Positions 21,568 to 32,881 of a DNA stretch of 64,000 bases are shown here, piece after piece. The notes beneath the pieces were generated by a model. The model had not been told where the DNA came from, did no database searches, and saw nothing but the letters and a program-made list of their open reading frames with translations. The stretch lies in NCBI GenBank assembly GCA_026874595.1, contig CM049318.1:39331956-39395955 (forward strand). Reading direction: 5' to 3'. Made by a program: the position numbers and the translations under genes. Numbering within the stretch: position 1 is the stretch's first letter; the number at the start of each line of letters is the position of its first letter. The stretch comes from Sipunculus nudus (Eukaryota; Annelida; Sipuncula; Golfingiida; Sipunculidae).

Positions 21568-21689
21568 AGAGGGTGTTTGAAGATCATGACACACTGGTAG
21601 AAAACCTTCTCTTCTGGACGAAGGATTCCAACAATAAGGTCTTATATGTGGAGCGGCCAGAAAAATACCACTTCTTTACACACCCTGAG
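21568..21689 (+). CDS. MRL gene, exon 4: second part of the Ras-association domain
   Basis: Entering with two bases that finish a Glu codon, the exon encodes 'RVFEDHDTLVENLLFWTKDS' and then 'NKVLYVERPEKYHFF'. This is a signature stretch of the RA domain in RIAM and lamellipodin. It ends in phase 0 before gtaggt. Confidence 0.95.
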
Positions 21690-21711
21690 GTAGGTTCTTT
21701 GTTTGATTATC

Positions 21712-22015
21712 ATAGAGCACAAAACTAAAAGCCAGGAGATCGTGATTTAGAATCTCAGCCGAAGTGGTGAGATTTTTCACGATCAGCCCTCACCCGGGGT
21801 GGGTGCTCTGCAGGCTTAATTTGGAGGTTGTGCCCCACGGCTGTGGTGGTCTCGGTGGTATGACCCAGCAATTGGGATGATAACACACCCAGGGCCCCCA
21901 GGTGCAGTAGTCACTGGGCATGGTTAACAGCAGGATATAAAAATGACAGGAAACATGTGATACTGCCCTGTCACATAGTCCAAAACCAGAATGGAATTCT
22001 GCAGATGTACATAGA
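21712..22015 (+). repeat. SINE-like dispersed repeat, copy A
   Basis: It shares collinear sequence with 34441-34756: '...aatctcag', a 'gtgggtgctctgcag/taggttctgtgcag' block, 'acatagtccaaaaccagaat', and 'ctgcagatgtacata' at the end. A weak B-box-like 'gatttagaatctc' lies near its start. The 300-bp length and repeat behaviour suggest a tRNA-derived SINE, but the promoter boxes are degraded. Confidence 0.6.
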
Positions 22016-22221
22016 CTTAATTAAGTTAGCATAAAAAAAAATGGAGGTGGTTACCTCCACCAAAATAAATCTAAAAAAAAATCCATGATTATCAATTCCA
22101 TGTTGAATGAGGAGGTTAGTCCATCCTTTTCTCAGGTGACACTTGCAATTCTTCAGCTTAGCTGACTTTGTCATTTTGTCTTACCAAGGCAGTCTAGGTG
22201 AGAACTTTCCACAAAACACCA

Positions 22222-22604
22222 CTCACACAGTAATATACACTGCAGTTGTCCAAGACATCCTTTTGTGTAACCGCTTCTTTCTATGGCAAGTTTCTCTGCG
22301 CAGGAACACCATGGTGCACACAGAGCAAAATACTGTAATCACACTGATATTGCATTGTGCATCCAGCCCATATTTTAACCATGCAACACCCACTCTTATT
22401 GGTGCGATTACACGAGAGCAGGTGTCACATGTTTAAAATATAGGCTGGATGCACAATGCAATACCACGCTTTCAGTGGTCCGATTACAATTCTTTGCTCT
22501 GTGTGCACCCTGGTGTTCCTCCCAGGAAACATTGCCATGCATCTTAAGCAATGGTTACATGAATGGATGTCTTTGATGACTGCAGTATATAACCACTGTG
22601 TGAG
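22222..22604. mobile_element. Palindromic MITE, family CTCACACAG, copy 2 (MRL intron), nearly full palindrome
   Basis: Ends are CTCACACAG at 22222 and CTGTGTGAG finishing at 22604. Arms of about 160-175 bp match in inverted orientation: 'ggtgcacacagagcaaa' near 22314 pairs with 'tttgctctgtgtgcacc' near 22492, and 'attgcattgtgcatccagcc' near 22349 pairs with its complement at 22443. The single-strand form would fold into one long hairpin. No coding capacity. Confidence 0.85.
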
Positions 22605-23130
22605 GAATGAAATTTCTCTCAACAGTAACTACCCTGAATTTTTACCCCTATGTTATAGATACTTCACTTTTTTCTTCAATATCCCATAATGAGATTGACT
22701 TAATTACAGATAACTTATCTTCAATGAGTTATTAAGTTAGATACTGAGGCAGGCTGCAGATAATATATCTCTGTGGAGTTTGATCTCCGGCTGCATTGCT
22801 CTAGCTGTTGTCCATGTTCTACTTTATATATAATCAATAATATTTTGTGGTCTGTAAGCTCTTTCTTGGTAAATTTCTCATTAAATCAAAGCCAGAATTT
22901 CGATTATATTTAGGGTTATTGATATAGGTTAAGTGAATAGGTAAAAGGTACCTTTCATTTTTTTTACCATCTGAAAGTTTTGCTCTGTATTTGAAAATTT
23001 AACCAGACAAATTGTGATTTTCATATCTTTGCATCTCATCATTTACTGCAAATTGCTTTTGGTTACACATTATTTAATTATATATTTTAACATTTACTCT
23101 CTTATTGTTATTGTGGTTGGTTTATTTCAG
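22605..23130 (+). other. MRL intron remainder
   Basis: AT-rich sequence ending with a clear polypyrimidine tract and acceptor (ggtttatttcag). No other feature was seen. Confidence 0.6.
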
Positions 23131-23202
23131 CTGTACCTACCTGTAGATGATGGGAAGAGCCCGCAGCATGTGACCAATGAAAACCGGAAAAACATGATAA
23201 AA
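23131..23202 (+). CDS. MRL gene, exon 5: end of RA domain and RA-PH linker
   Basis: A 24-codon exon, phase 0 to 0, encoding 'LYLPVDDGKSPQHVTNENRK' and 'NMIK'. It matches the position of the short linker between RA and PH in the family. Donor gtgaga is weak but keeps the frame. Confidence 0.85.
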
Positions 23203-23938
23203 GTGAGAATGCTTACTCAAATGAAATTGCACACAAAAACTCATACATAAAAGTGCAAATACTGTAAAATTTGCAATAAAATATGCGTATTATATTAGGA
23301 TAATGTCATTGACATATTTCATGGGGAATTTCTTATGGAGTCCACCTGTGTCTTTTGTTTGGGGCATCACCGTGAATCTAATCCAGAGCAGAGTGAAAAC
23401 GGGAGCGATAATAGGGGTATCCTTTCTAACAATAATATTTTGCTCAGATAGAGGTACAGTTAAATTTCAGTGTTCATGGAATAATCTGTCTGAACATATT
23501 AAACAGCAGGACAACATACATACATGTAAAACCTTGTTAAAATACACCGATTTAAAAAGCCTACCATATGTAATATGCATCTAAAATATTTTTTATAATG
23601 AATGGTTATTATCACATTTTATGGATACTTCAGTTCAGTCCTTTATCTTTGATGCTCTTAAATTAGACTTTAATACATTCTGTCTTATCTAGTTTTTACA
23701 TAATATGCCTCTTTAAGATCTTGTACTCTGTTATCTCATAGTGTCTACATATAATGATTGTATTTTATATCGCACAGCATGATTGAGTATTCTACATGTT
23801 TTAATGTTTTATTGTGGCACTTTATAAATCCAATAATCTGTTAAACTGTAAACTGTTATGTATCCCAGTGTCCTCCTTGTACAAGGTTTTTGTTGCTATT
23901 TTATCTGTGATATGAGAATCCTATGAAATCTGTTACAG
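23203..23938 (+). other. MRL intron
   Basis: A 736-bp AT-rich intron ending in 'tgaaatctgttacag'. A 93-codon frame at 23303-23584 shows no family features and is not called. Confidence 0.7.
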
Positions 23939-24190
23939 AATTTTTACGAGTCCATCGAGGCAGTCCCCAAGGTAGAGGGAGTGCTCCATGTCAAGTCTGA
24001 AGGGAAGAAATCCTGGAAGAAACATTGGTTTGAGCTTCGTAGTTCTGGCATTTACTATAACCCCAAGAGTAAGCTGAAACCCACAGACGACATGGCCCGC
24101 TTTCAAGCCTTAGATGTTGTCGATGTCTACTTAAGTATCGGATGGAAGAAGAAATATAAGTCCCCCACAGAGTATGGATTTGCTCTCAAG
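23939..24190 (+). CDS. MRL gene, exon 6: first two thirds of the PH domain
   Basis: The 84 codons include 'VEGVLHVKSEGKKSWKKHWF' followed by 'ELRSSGIYYNPK', then 'KYKSPTEYGFALK'. The lysine-rich loop between the first two strands (KSEGKKSWKKHWF) is the expected phosphoinositide-binding site. The RA and PH domains in this family act as one membrane-targeting unit. Phase 0 on both sides; donor gtaaat. Confidence 0.95.
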
Positions 24191-24879
24191 GTAAATGTAA
24201 ATGATTGTTTTAATTTTTTTTCCAGTAAATAAAAATAAAACAAAATATCATTGTCACTCTTTGATTCAAGGAAACTACTGTGTGTTGATATTATTTTTTG
24301 GTATAATTTTCATAAGTAAATACTTTTCTACTTCTTCTGCAAGATGATGATTTTACATGTGCATTACACGACATACACTTTCCCAGTCACTCACACTCAC
24401 AACCAGGTATGTCCACTTGCATCATCTTCCTGTTTTTGACTACCAACAATTCCTGATGTGACTTACCAATAAGCTGATCATTTAGGAATGCAACACATAA
24501 GTGTTTGGAAATTGCAGTAAGAGTTTAGGTTAAACAAAAAGTGTGTAAATTATGTGTGAATATGTTGATCCTTATGTTTGGTCATGGTCAGTTTTAAACT
24601 CTTTGCCTAACATAGCAGGTAGCATTAAGAGAGGTTACTGTGGTTGTGTTAAGAGTCCCATGCGAGAACGATCCTGATTGGTAGATCTCAGATCATAAAA
24701 TTAGATAATGTTATTCATAACAGATACCTCCTTGTCTGAGCCTCAGACTTTTACTCGACTTCATTAACAACTGCTGAATTATTTGACCAAAACACTGCGG
24801 CGGACTCGGTACATCGACATCCGACTTCAGCAGGCACTCCTTTCTTTCCAGTAATCTTAAAGAAACTGTATAGAGGTAG

Positions 24880-25145
24880 CACTGGAAGGAGTACTTGATT
24901 ACTTAAGTCCAGGTAATACTTACAGAGTACTTGAGAACTTAAGTCCAGGTAATACTTACTGAACACTCGAGTGTTTAAGTCCAGGTAATACTGACTGAGT
25001 ATTCCAAGTACTTACCATAAGTCCAGGTAATACTGACTGAGTATTCAAGTACTTAGATATAGGTAATGCTTACTGAGTACTCAAGTACTGACTGAGTACT
25101 CAAGTACTTTAGTCTTGGTAATACTTTGTGACTACTTAATTCCAA
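24880..25145. repeat. Minisatellite, about 40-46 bp unit (aagtccaggtaatac...)
   Basis: Six to seven degenerate units around 'aagtccaggtaatactgact' and 'gagtattcaagtactta'. The stretch reads as imperfect tandem copies with unit-length variation. Confidence 0.88.
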
Positions 25146-26854
25146 TATTTTGACACAAGTACTTTTGTACTGGTATATGTTCATGCATATATGTAAATGT
25201 TACTGCAGATGACATCACAGTCTATATTTATTCAGGACTGTAGGGTTTTTAATCTGTATCAGCAGTTTAACATATATAGATACCGGTAGATATGTATATA
25301 TATATTCCATTGTTTGGAGGAAGTAAAGCCATCACAAAGTCAGATTTATAAATATCTTGCATCAGTTAACAAATGTCCATTTCTATCTTTCCAGTGTTCG
25401 GTAATGCCTATGGAGTACTCGGGTTAAAAATAAATTTGGTACCTGTTGAAGCCCTGTTTGGGAGTCAATTAGCAATGGCTTTCTCTCAAGGTTTGATAAA
25501 TTCAAGTTAAAGTTTATTTAAATAATTATATTCACATATTAAATACAGAAAATTACAGGGGTTTGTTTTACGAGTTCGCTTCCTTTTCTGTTTAACTGTC
25601 TCTGATAGCCTTCCCTTTGTGTGGTTTAGAATGAGGCCTCTAAAATATTCCAGGAATGATCAATAACAGTGACATCTGGTGGCAGTTATACAAACTAATA
25701 TGATATCGTTTGGAACAGCTGGTTTGTTGGCATGGGTTGAATGCAGGTTACATCAAGATCAGATCAGAGATTGTGGTAATCGGTAACAGCCCCAAGTTGC
25801 CCAGCTTTTTTATCCCTTTACCTGGAATTACCAGGAGGAACAGATGAAGTTATCATGCTTGAATGTCTGTGGTCCAGGCTCATGCAATTAATGTACCTCC
25901 GGTTGTCTGTCTTCTAACCAGGTCATGCAAAAAATATTTGAACATGGAATGTTGTAGCTTATGCAGGTGTGTAACTGTAGGTGCGGAGGAGTTTTTTGTT
26001 TCTTCCTACATAGCTACTGCACTTGAGTTTGGTTTTATGTGTTAACATATGTCTTCATTGTTAGATATTGGTGTGATTTTTAACTCTGCAAGCCATCTCG
26101 GCTATAGCGAGCATCCTTTGTCCGTGGTCTGTCCAGTCATTCATGCATCTGGTTGTCCATAAACATGGTACAAATTAAGCATTGACCATAGAAATTTCTA
26201 ACTTTACATCCATGGAGTTCTTTGTGAAATTTCTTTTCAAACTAAGATCACTAAGTAAGATCACTTTGGAACCGATGTTAGGTCTGAAAGACATGCCAAG
26301 TAACTTGATTTTGAGCACTCTGGAAGTCATTCTTCACAGTTTTCAAAGTTACTTAAAAGGTATTTTGCATTAGATCATAAAATTGAAAGAATATGCCACA
26401 CATTCAAATCTGTCAGAATTTATAGCTTGGTCAAAATAAGCCAAAACCACTTTTACAGAAATGTCACAAACACTTGTGCACTACAATTATTCCGGATGGA
26501 GTACATTGATGTGTCAATGGATGAATTGCCTTTATGTCAAATTCAGCTGAGTGTCATGACTCATGAGCCACTTGTTTTAGTTATGGTACCTCAGAGTGAG
26601 TTGTCCTTTAATGAGCTTTGGGTTGTCCTGATCAAACCAAAGCCTCACATGCTGTCTATAAAAAGTGAGATCCAGTTTTGAATATCATTCACTTATATAA
26701 ATCTGAATTTCAAGCCTTGCATTCTCTTAACAGATCTAAGTGTACTTTTTTTCAGCATCAAATATCACTAACACTTATCAGTGTTAAGTCTTAGGTCATT
26801 AAAAATTATTTGGTCATTAAAAATTATTTGGTCCTATCAGAATAAAATTATCTT

Positions 26855-27575
26855 GTTTTTATCAAAATCAAGTCTCAGTTGTTCTTATCAGAATCGAGTC
26901 TCAGTTGTTCTTATCAGAATCAAGTCTCAGTTGTTCTTATCAGAATCAAGTCTCAGTTGTTCTTATCAGAATCAAGTCTCAGTTGTTCTTATTATAATCA
27001 AGTCTCAGTTGTTCTTTTCAGAATCAAGTCTCAGTTGTTCTTATCAGAATCAAGTCTCAGTTGTTCTTATCAGAATCAAGTCTCAGTTGTTCTTAACAGA
27101 ATCAAGTCTCAGTTGTTCTTACCAGAATCAAGTCTCAGTTGTTCTTATCAGAATCAAGTCTCAGTTGTTCTTATCAGAATTAAGTCTCAGTTGTTCTTAT
27201 CAGAATCAAGTCTCAGTTGTTCTTATCATAATCAAGTCTCAGTTGTTCTTTTCAGAATCAAGTCTCAGTTGTTCTTATCAGAATCAAGTCTCAGTTGTTC
27301 TTATCATAATCAAGTCTCAGTTGTTCTTAACAGAATCAAGTCTCAGTTGTTCTTACCAGAATCAAGTCTCAGTTGTTCTTATCAGAATCAAGTCTCAGTT
27401 GTTCTTATCAGAATTAAGTCTCAGTTGTTCTTATCAGAATCAAGTCTCAGTTGTTCTTAACAGAATCAAATCTCAGTTGTTCTTAACAGAATCAAGTCTC
27501 AGTTGTTCTTACCAGAATCAAGTCTCAGTTGTTCTTAACAGAATCAAGTCTCAGTTGTTCTCACCAGAATCTAAC
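26855..27575. repeat. 26-bp minisatellite, about 27 copies, with higher-order 234-bp period
   Basis: The unit is 'aatcaagtctcagttgttct' plus a variable six bases (tatcag, tatcat, tttcag, taacag, taccag). Variant order repeats: the tttcag variant occurs at 27011 and 27245, and the taacag variant at 27089 and 27323. Both are offset by 234 bp, which is nine units. Because 26 is not a multiple of three and the unit lacks stops in some frames, a 345-codon frame crosses it; this is not a gene. Confidence 0.96.
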
Positions 27576-27654
27576 CATGGGCCTGAGGGCTTTTATTGCA
27601 GAATAACTTCTATTCTTTCGTTCGCTCGCTCGCTTTCATTTCCAAAAGAGGGCA

Positions 27655-27835
27655 TATGTGAGGTCTTCAGTTGTGTAGTGGTTTGCGTGTTGGACTGCTG
27701 TGCTTATGACCTGGGTTCAAACCCAGGTGCAGCTAATGTCCCTACTGGTGTTTCAGGACTTGGTGTTCTGGTACTGTTGCCAGCAGTATTAGCCAAGACT
27801 GCACACTGGGGAGGTTAAAACCCAGCAAATAAGTT
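27655..27835 (+). repeat. SINE-like element with tRNA-type promoter boxes
   Basis: 'gttgtgtagtggtttgcgtg' near 27669 resembles a pol III A box region. The palindromic 'gggttcaaaccc' at 27713-27724 matches a tRNA B box/T-arm, with spacing close to a tRNA. The flanks do not form a full cloverleaf acceptor stem, so a tRNA-derived SINE head is more likely than a working tRNA gene. Confidence 0.6.
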
Positions 27836-28194
27836 GTGCAGTGATTTCAAAATTGTGTGCTTTGGTTGACTACCTACATTAAAATAACAAACCTTTAACC
27901 TATGTGTACAAAGAAATCCCTACCAACGCATTGTCAACAGTGCAGTATGGTGGGGCCCTCTGTAGAGAGAAAAGTAAACTACCTTATGAGTGCTCAGAGC
28001 CTGGGCTGTAATCTTTTTAACAAAGGAACCATTTAAATACATTACCAGTATTGGGAATGGATATATATGTGTATGTGTGTGTTAGTGTGTGTAGCAATAG
28101 AGTTTCTTAAATTGGGAATTTGGTTCAGGTCCAGATACAGGATCTTGTCATGTTGGTCTGTAAGTCTCCTCAAGTATTCTTATATCTTTTTGAG

Positions 28195-29340
28195 GGAGAG
28201 CCTACTTTAGGGAAACTCCTTAACCTCAAACCAGTTTATTGAGACTTATGAACCTCAAAACAGTTTAGGGAGACTTCTGAACCTCAAAATAGTTTAGGAA
28301 GATTTCTAACCTCAAACCATTTGACAGAGACCCCTGAGCCTAGAGCTAGTTGATGAGACTATTGAACCCAATTAAACCAGTTAATAGAGATTTCTGAAAC
28401 TCTAACTATTTTAGGGAAATTTCTGAAACTCAAACCAGTTAAGGGAGATTTCTTAAACTGAAACCGGTTTATTGAGACTTCTGAACCTCAAACCAGTTAA
28501 GGGAGACTCCTGAACCTCAAACCATTTTAGGGAGACTCCTGAACTTCAAACCAGTTGAGAGAGACCCTTGAGTCTTGAGCTAGTTGATGGGACTCCTGAG
28601 CCTTAAACCAATTTATGGAGATTTCTGAAACTCTAACTAGTTTAGGGTAATTTCTGAAACTCAAACCAGTTAAGGGAGACTCCTGAACTTCAGATCAGTT
28701 CATTGAGACTTTTAAAGCTCAAACCAGTTTAGGAAGATTCCTGAACCTCAAACCAGTTGAGTGACCCCTTAGCGCAGAGCTAGTTGATCACACTCCTGAA
28801 CTGTAAACCAGTTTTTGAGATTTCTGAGCCTCAAACCAGTTAAGGGAGACTCCTGAGCCTCAAACCAGTTTAAGGATACTCCTAAGCCTCAAACCAGTTT
28901 AGGGGACTTTTGAACCTCAAACCAGTTTAGGTAGACTCCTGAGCCTCGGACCAGTTTAGGGAGACTTCTGAGCCACAGACCAGTTTAGGGAGAGACCCTT
29001 GAAGCTCAAACCAGTTTATAGAGACATCTGTACATAAAATCGGTTAAGAGAGACTCCGGAACCTGAACCAGTTGATGGAGACTCCCAATTCTCAAACCAG
29101 TTTGAAACTCCTAAACCTCAATCCAGTTGGGAGAGATTCTTTAACCATTGATGGAGACTCCTGAAGCTCAAACCAGTTAAAGAAGACTCCTGAATCTCTT
29201 GCCACTTGATGGATACTTCCGAACCCCCAAATGTTTGAAGGAGAATCAGGCTCTAGAACCACAAACTAGTTGAGGGAAACTCCTGTACTATTGATTGAAA
29301 CTCCAGGATTTTTCACCAGTTGATAGAGACTCCAGGATCT
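28195..29340. repeat. Diverged 28-30 bp minisatellite (gagactcctgaacctcaaac...)
   Basis: About 38 degenerate units around 'gggagactcctgaacctcaa' followed by 'accagttta'. Units differ by many substitutions and small gaps, so the array is much older than the neighbouring 26-bp array. Confidence 0.93.
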
Positions 29341-31500
29341 CTTTTATTGTAGTCTGTTCAAACACCTCCTGTCCACCTGTTTTTTTTTTTATAAATAATT
29401 TTATTAGGTATATCTTGAGGGAAAATGGTTATTCAAGGTAGGAGATTTTTGGCCTAATTCTCAGCAAGGACAATAAACACCTACTTTACACAACGTTTCT
29501 GAAATAAAATTTTTAAACATATGAGAAATCAGTCTACATTTTACAACATAGCAGTCCCACATATGGCAGTCAAGGCTATTGGTCACATGCAAAAACAACC
29601 TCAGTTGTAAGTTGCTGATTGGATGCTATCATGTAAAAACAATAAAAAAATTTGAACCGCTAAAACAAAGATGGCTACTCATGCAGAAACAAGTCTGATC
29701 TGCCAGATCATTTGGACATAGTAAAAAAAAGTTGTGAAACATAAACTGGAGATTTATTTTAAAATTCTTGATTTTCATATTAGGCCATATTACTTCCATA
29801 TGCAGCTTTCTAGGATATTGCTGAAAAATATAAAATATAAAGAAAATTTTACATTAAGCAGGTGGACACATGATAGTGGAGTATAGGAAAAAAAATGTCT
29901 TAAATTTGTCAGATGTGGGTGAAACTCTGGAAACAGTCTTTAAGTAAAGTACCTTAATCATGTCCAGATGGTTCAGTTCTCGTAAAATTCTGGCATGCAC
30001 ATTGAGGCTTCATGATCCACGCCAGATGTCATAATGTTTGCTTGTTGTTTGTAACAATATTATAAGGAGTTGATCTGGCAGTGAAAGATTACAGTCAAGT
30101 CTGTCTGGCATCAGTCTAAAACCTTGTAGTAAAGTCTGTCTGACATTTGCATGTCCTTGGTCTTAAGATAATACCTCAGTCTAGTGTTAATACCTGATGC
30201 AGGTATACCGGTACTATGTAGTTAGTGTCCTTGAGTAGATGAGAGTCATGTTAGATCACCTCTGACCCTAAGTGCCGTCTTAAGCCAATGTGAAACAACT
30301 GTTGGTCTGAGTAAAGGTAGACAAACTGCTGGGGGAGACTGCATGGAGGCCCTCCGCAGCCAGCTGCTGGGTTATAAATACACACAGCTCTCCCTGTGCC
30401 CTTTGTGCTGCCTTCTTCACTTTTTCACACTGGGGTTCACTGATGCATTACCACCGCATCTCCGTTGGGGTAACTGTTGTTAGTCCTCCGACAGATTAGG
30501 TGACGATCACAAGGTACCTGTCAAGGTAGGTGGCATCACAAACTGTTCCCAATTTTTGTTGATTCTTTGAAAACTTTAGTAATACAATTTTACCTGAAGT
30601 AAGTTCAGAACTGTGTTCCACCTTAGCTTACTGTGTATGTTGTAGCCCTCCCCAATGCTGTGTGTAATAACATATGAGGTAACCGTAAACAAGTCTAAAA
30701 TGATGGACAGGTAAAGACTGAGATGATCTATAGCATGATGCTGCCTTGAGATTTACTTAGGGTATTTGCTGTACAGGTACTTTTTTTCATGGAGTTTTCT
30801 TGCCCAACATGACCTCCAGTGTGCTCAGGTAAAAGCTTTTCCTGCACAGTTCAGGTTGGACATGATTGATAGGGGCAGAGTTATCACTCATGCTAGACTG
30901 AATTTTGTTTGTCTGTCTCTTGGTGTCTTTATTTGTCTTTTTTTTTTATAAAAAAAAAATTTAATTATTTATAAGATTGTTTCATAAATACAATTTGTAG
31001 AGGATGAGACACTGAGGAATGATATGTTTAAAGTGTGTGCTTGAACCAGATACAGATGTGAATGTGTGGATTATATCTGCCTGTTTGTATATCAGTCTTG
31101 TTACAATGAAAGGACACTGTTGCTGACATCTAGAAGAAGGTGTTTGTACTATTAGAAGTTGATTTTAGAGTTGTTGATGTATTTAAGTAAACTTGTAATA
31201 ATGAACGTGTGTACAGGTATGATGGCCTTTTGTTTTACCTTTCTTTTCTATTTTTGTTCACACAGGGATGTTGAGGTCATATGCCTATAGTTACATTCCT
31301 TGGTCTGAACAGACTTCTTTCATTTTACCCAGCTGTGTAAAAAAAATACCTCTATCCCAACCTGCAGTAACATCTGAATTAGAGCCCCATCGGGGTGCTT
31401 ACTGTTTTACTGGATGGGCACTTTTAAAATGCTTATATCACCTACATGCTGGGATCTACCAATATTATATCATAATTAATGTATTATTGAGGCAAAAAAA

Positions 31501-32040
31501 TTCCTGGTTACTTGACCTTGACTTATGCTCTGAAGGTCAGGTCACAGTAGACTTTGGGCATCGTTTGTTCGTTAGCACCATAGCATCAAGGGTTTTATTG
31601 GATTTTGTCCAAATTTAGTGGAAGGCTTTGACTAATAATGACTTTCATATTGATGAACTTTTGGTTGACCTTGACCCATATTTGTGCAATTTATTAGCAC
31701 TTTTTCATTTTCCTCAATGTATAAATATCATGAAAAAGTGGTTTTAGGTGTATCTTGGGCATACTCTCAAATATTCTTGTACTTCAGTATTGCATCATAC
31801 TTATCCCACATAGTTTTCTGAAATTAGGTCACTCTGATGTAATTTATCCATAAAACTAGTCCAGACAGCATGCTTATTTAAATGCTATTGGCTCCTCTAT
31901 TATTCATCAGAATTGGACCAAACCATGGATTATTCATCAGTTCGCGTCATAGTGCCCATTTTGCTCATGACCTTGGCACATCCTTTCAAGGTCTAGTCAC
32001 AGTAGACTTTGGGCATCATTTGTTTGTTAGTGTAAGATTA
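31501..32040. repeat. Dispersed/tandem repeat pair in the MRL intron
   Basis: 'gtcacagtagactttgggca' followed by 'tcgtttgttcgttag' at about 31543 recurs at about 31996 with a few changes. Related phrases such as 'attggaccaaaccatgg' lie between. The repeat resembles short oligomer-rich repeats elsewhere in the window; no function is suggested. Confidence 0.5.
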
Positions 32041-32779
32041 TTATTATTTATGATGTTGGTTTTTTTTGCATTCAGTGATGGAAACTCTTATTTATTAACA
32101 AAGGTTTTATTTTTCATATAACCACAGTATATCTCTATGTGTGTTATATACAGACTTCTCAACACTCATACCCAAATTATGAGATTTTTAAGCCATGAAT
32201 AGATATAGCATGTACCAGTATTTGTGTTAATGTGCTGTCTCCAATTTAAGATCTGATGTTTGAAAAATTCTCATTTTACTGAACCTCAACTCATTCACGT
32301 TTAATGGAAATAAGGATATTTGATTGATATTTTGATATTCATGTTTATTAGAGGTATTTGGGACTTTTAATGTAAAATCATGTTACTGTAAATGATCTTG
32401 AAACTCATTTGGAGAATGCATTCATTTGAATTTGTCCAGAAACCCATGTATGCCATGCTTGCAATTGTATAAATGCCATAAAAAATCAGTAAATATGCAG
32501 ATTGATTTTCCGTAAAAACAGAATTCTTCCAACACAGTAGATATTCTTGAAAAATATACTTAAAAAGTTAACGAGTCTGGTTTATGTCAAGTGAAAATGC
32601 TCATATTTGTAGGCCATGAGGTTTAAAAAATTACAAAAATATTTGCAGTCCTTGGTTCAAGATGTAAAGGACTCTCTAATGTCAGAGGGTCCAAATGGTG
32701 ATAGACTCTTATGTATTTAGGTTTTCTGGTATATCCAGTTTTTGATTTCTCTCATTGGTTTTCTTGATCCTTTTTTCAG

Positions 32780-32881
32780 CATCCACAGATTCAGAAGAAA
32801 GCATCCAAGTACATCAAATATCTGTGTGCCGAGGATGAGAAGACTTGGAGACAGTGGATCAGTGGCATCAGAGTTGTTAAG
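32780..32881 (+). CDS. MRL gene, exon 7: C-terminal part of the PH domain
   Basis: A 34-codon exon (phase 0 to 0) encoding 'HPQIQKKASKYIKYLCAEDE' and then 'KTWRQWISGIRVVK'. This contains the last strand and the C-terminal helix with its conserved Trp. It matches the family's 'HPQIQ' boundary. Acceptor ttttttcag, donor gtaata. Confidence 0.95.

Larger units (their letters stand above)
24191..32779 (+). other. MRL intron, 8.6 kb, rich in minisatellites
   Basis: It splits the PH domain coding sequence. It contains the arrays at 24880-25145, 26855-27575 and 28195-29340, a SINE-like element at 27655-27835, and a repeated phrase 'cacagtagactttgggcatc' at about 31546 and 31999. Reading frames within it are repeat-derived or featureless. 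No alternative exon with conserved sequence was found. Confidence 0.8.

Noticed and set aside
24343-24405. Possible extra MRL exon between an AG and gtatgt (21 codons)
   Set aside because: The peptide (Thr/His-rich) has no counterpart in the PH domain, and the exons on either side already join exactly at the conserved 'LK|HPQIQ' boundary.
27655-27740. Possible tRNA gene
   Set aside because: A- and B-box-like sequences are present, but the acceptor and anticodon stems do not pair; a SINE head is more likely.
26781-27818. A 345-codon open frame with a 26-residue periodic protein
   Set aside because: It is produced by the 26-bp minisatellite. Two frames are open over the same DNA, and it sits in an intron without splice or start context.
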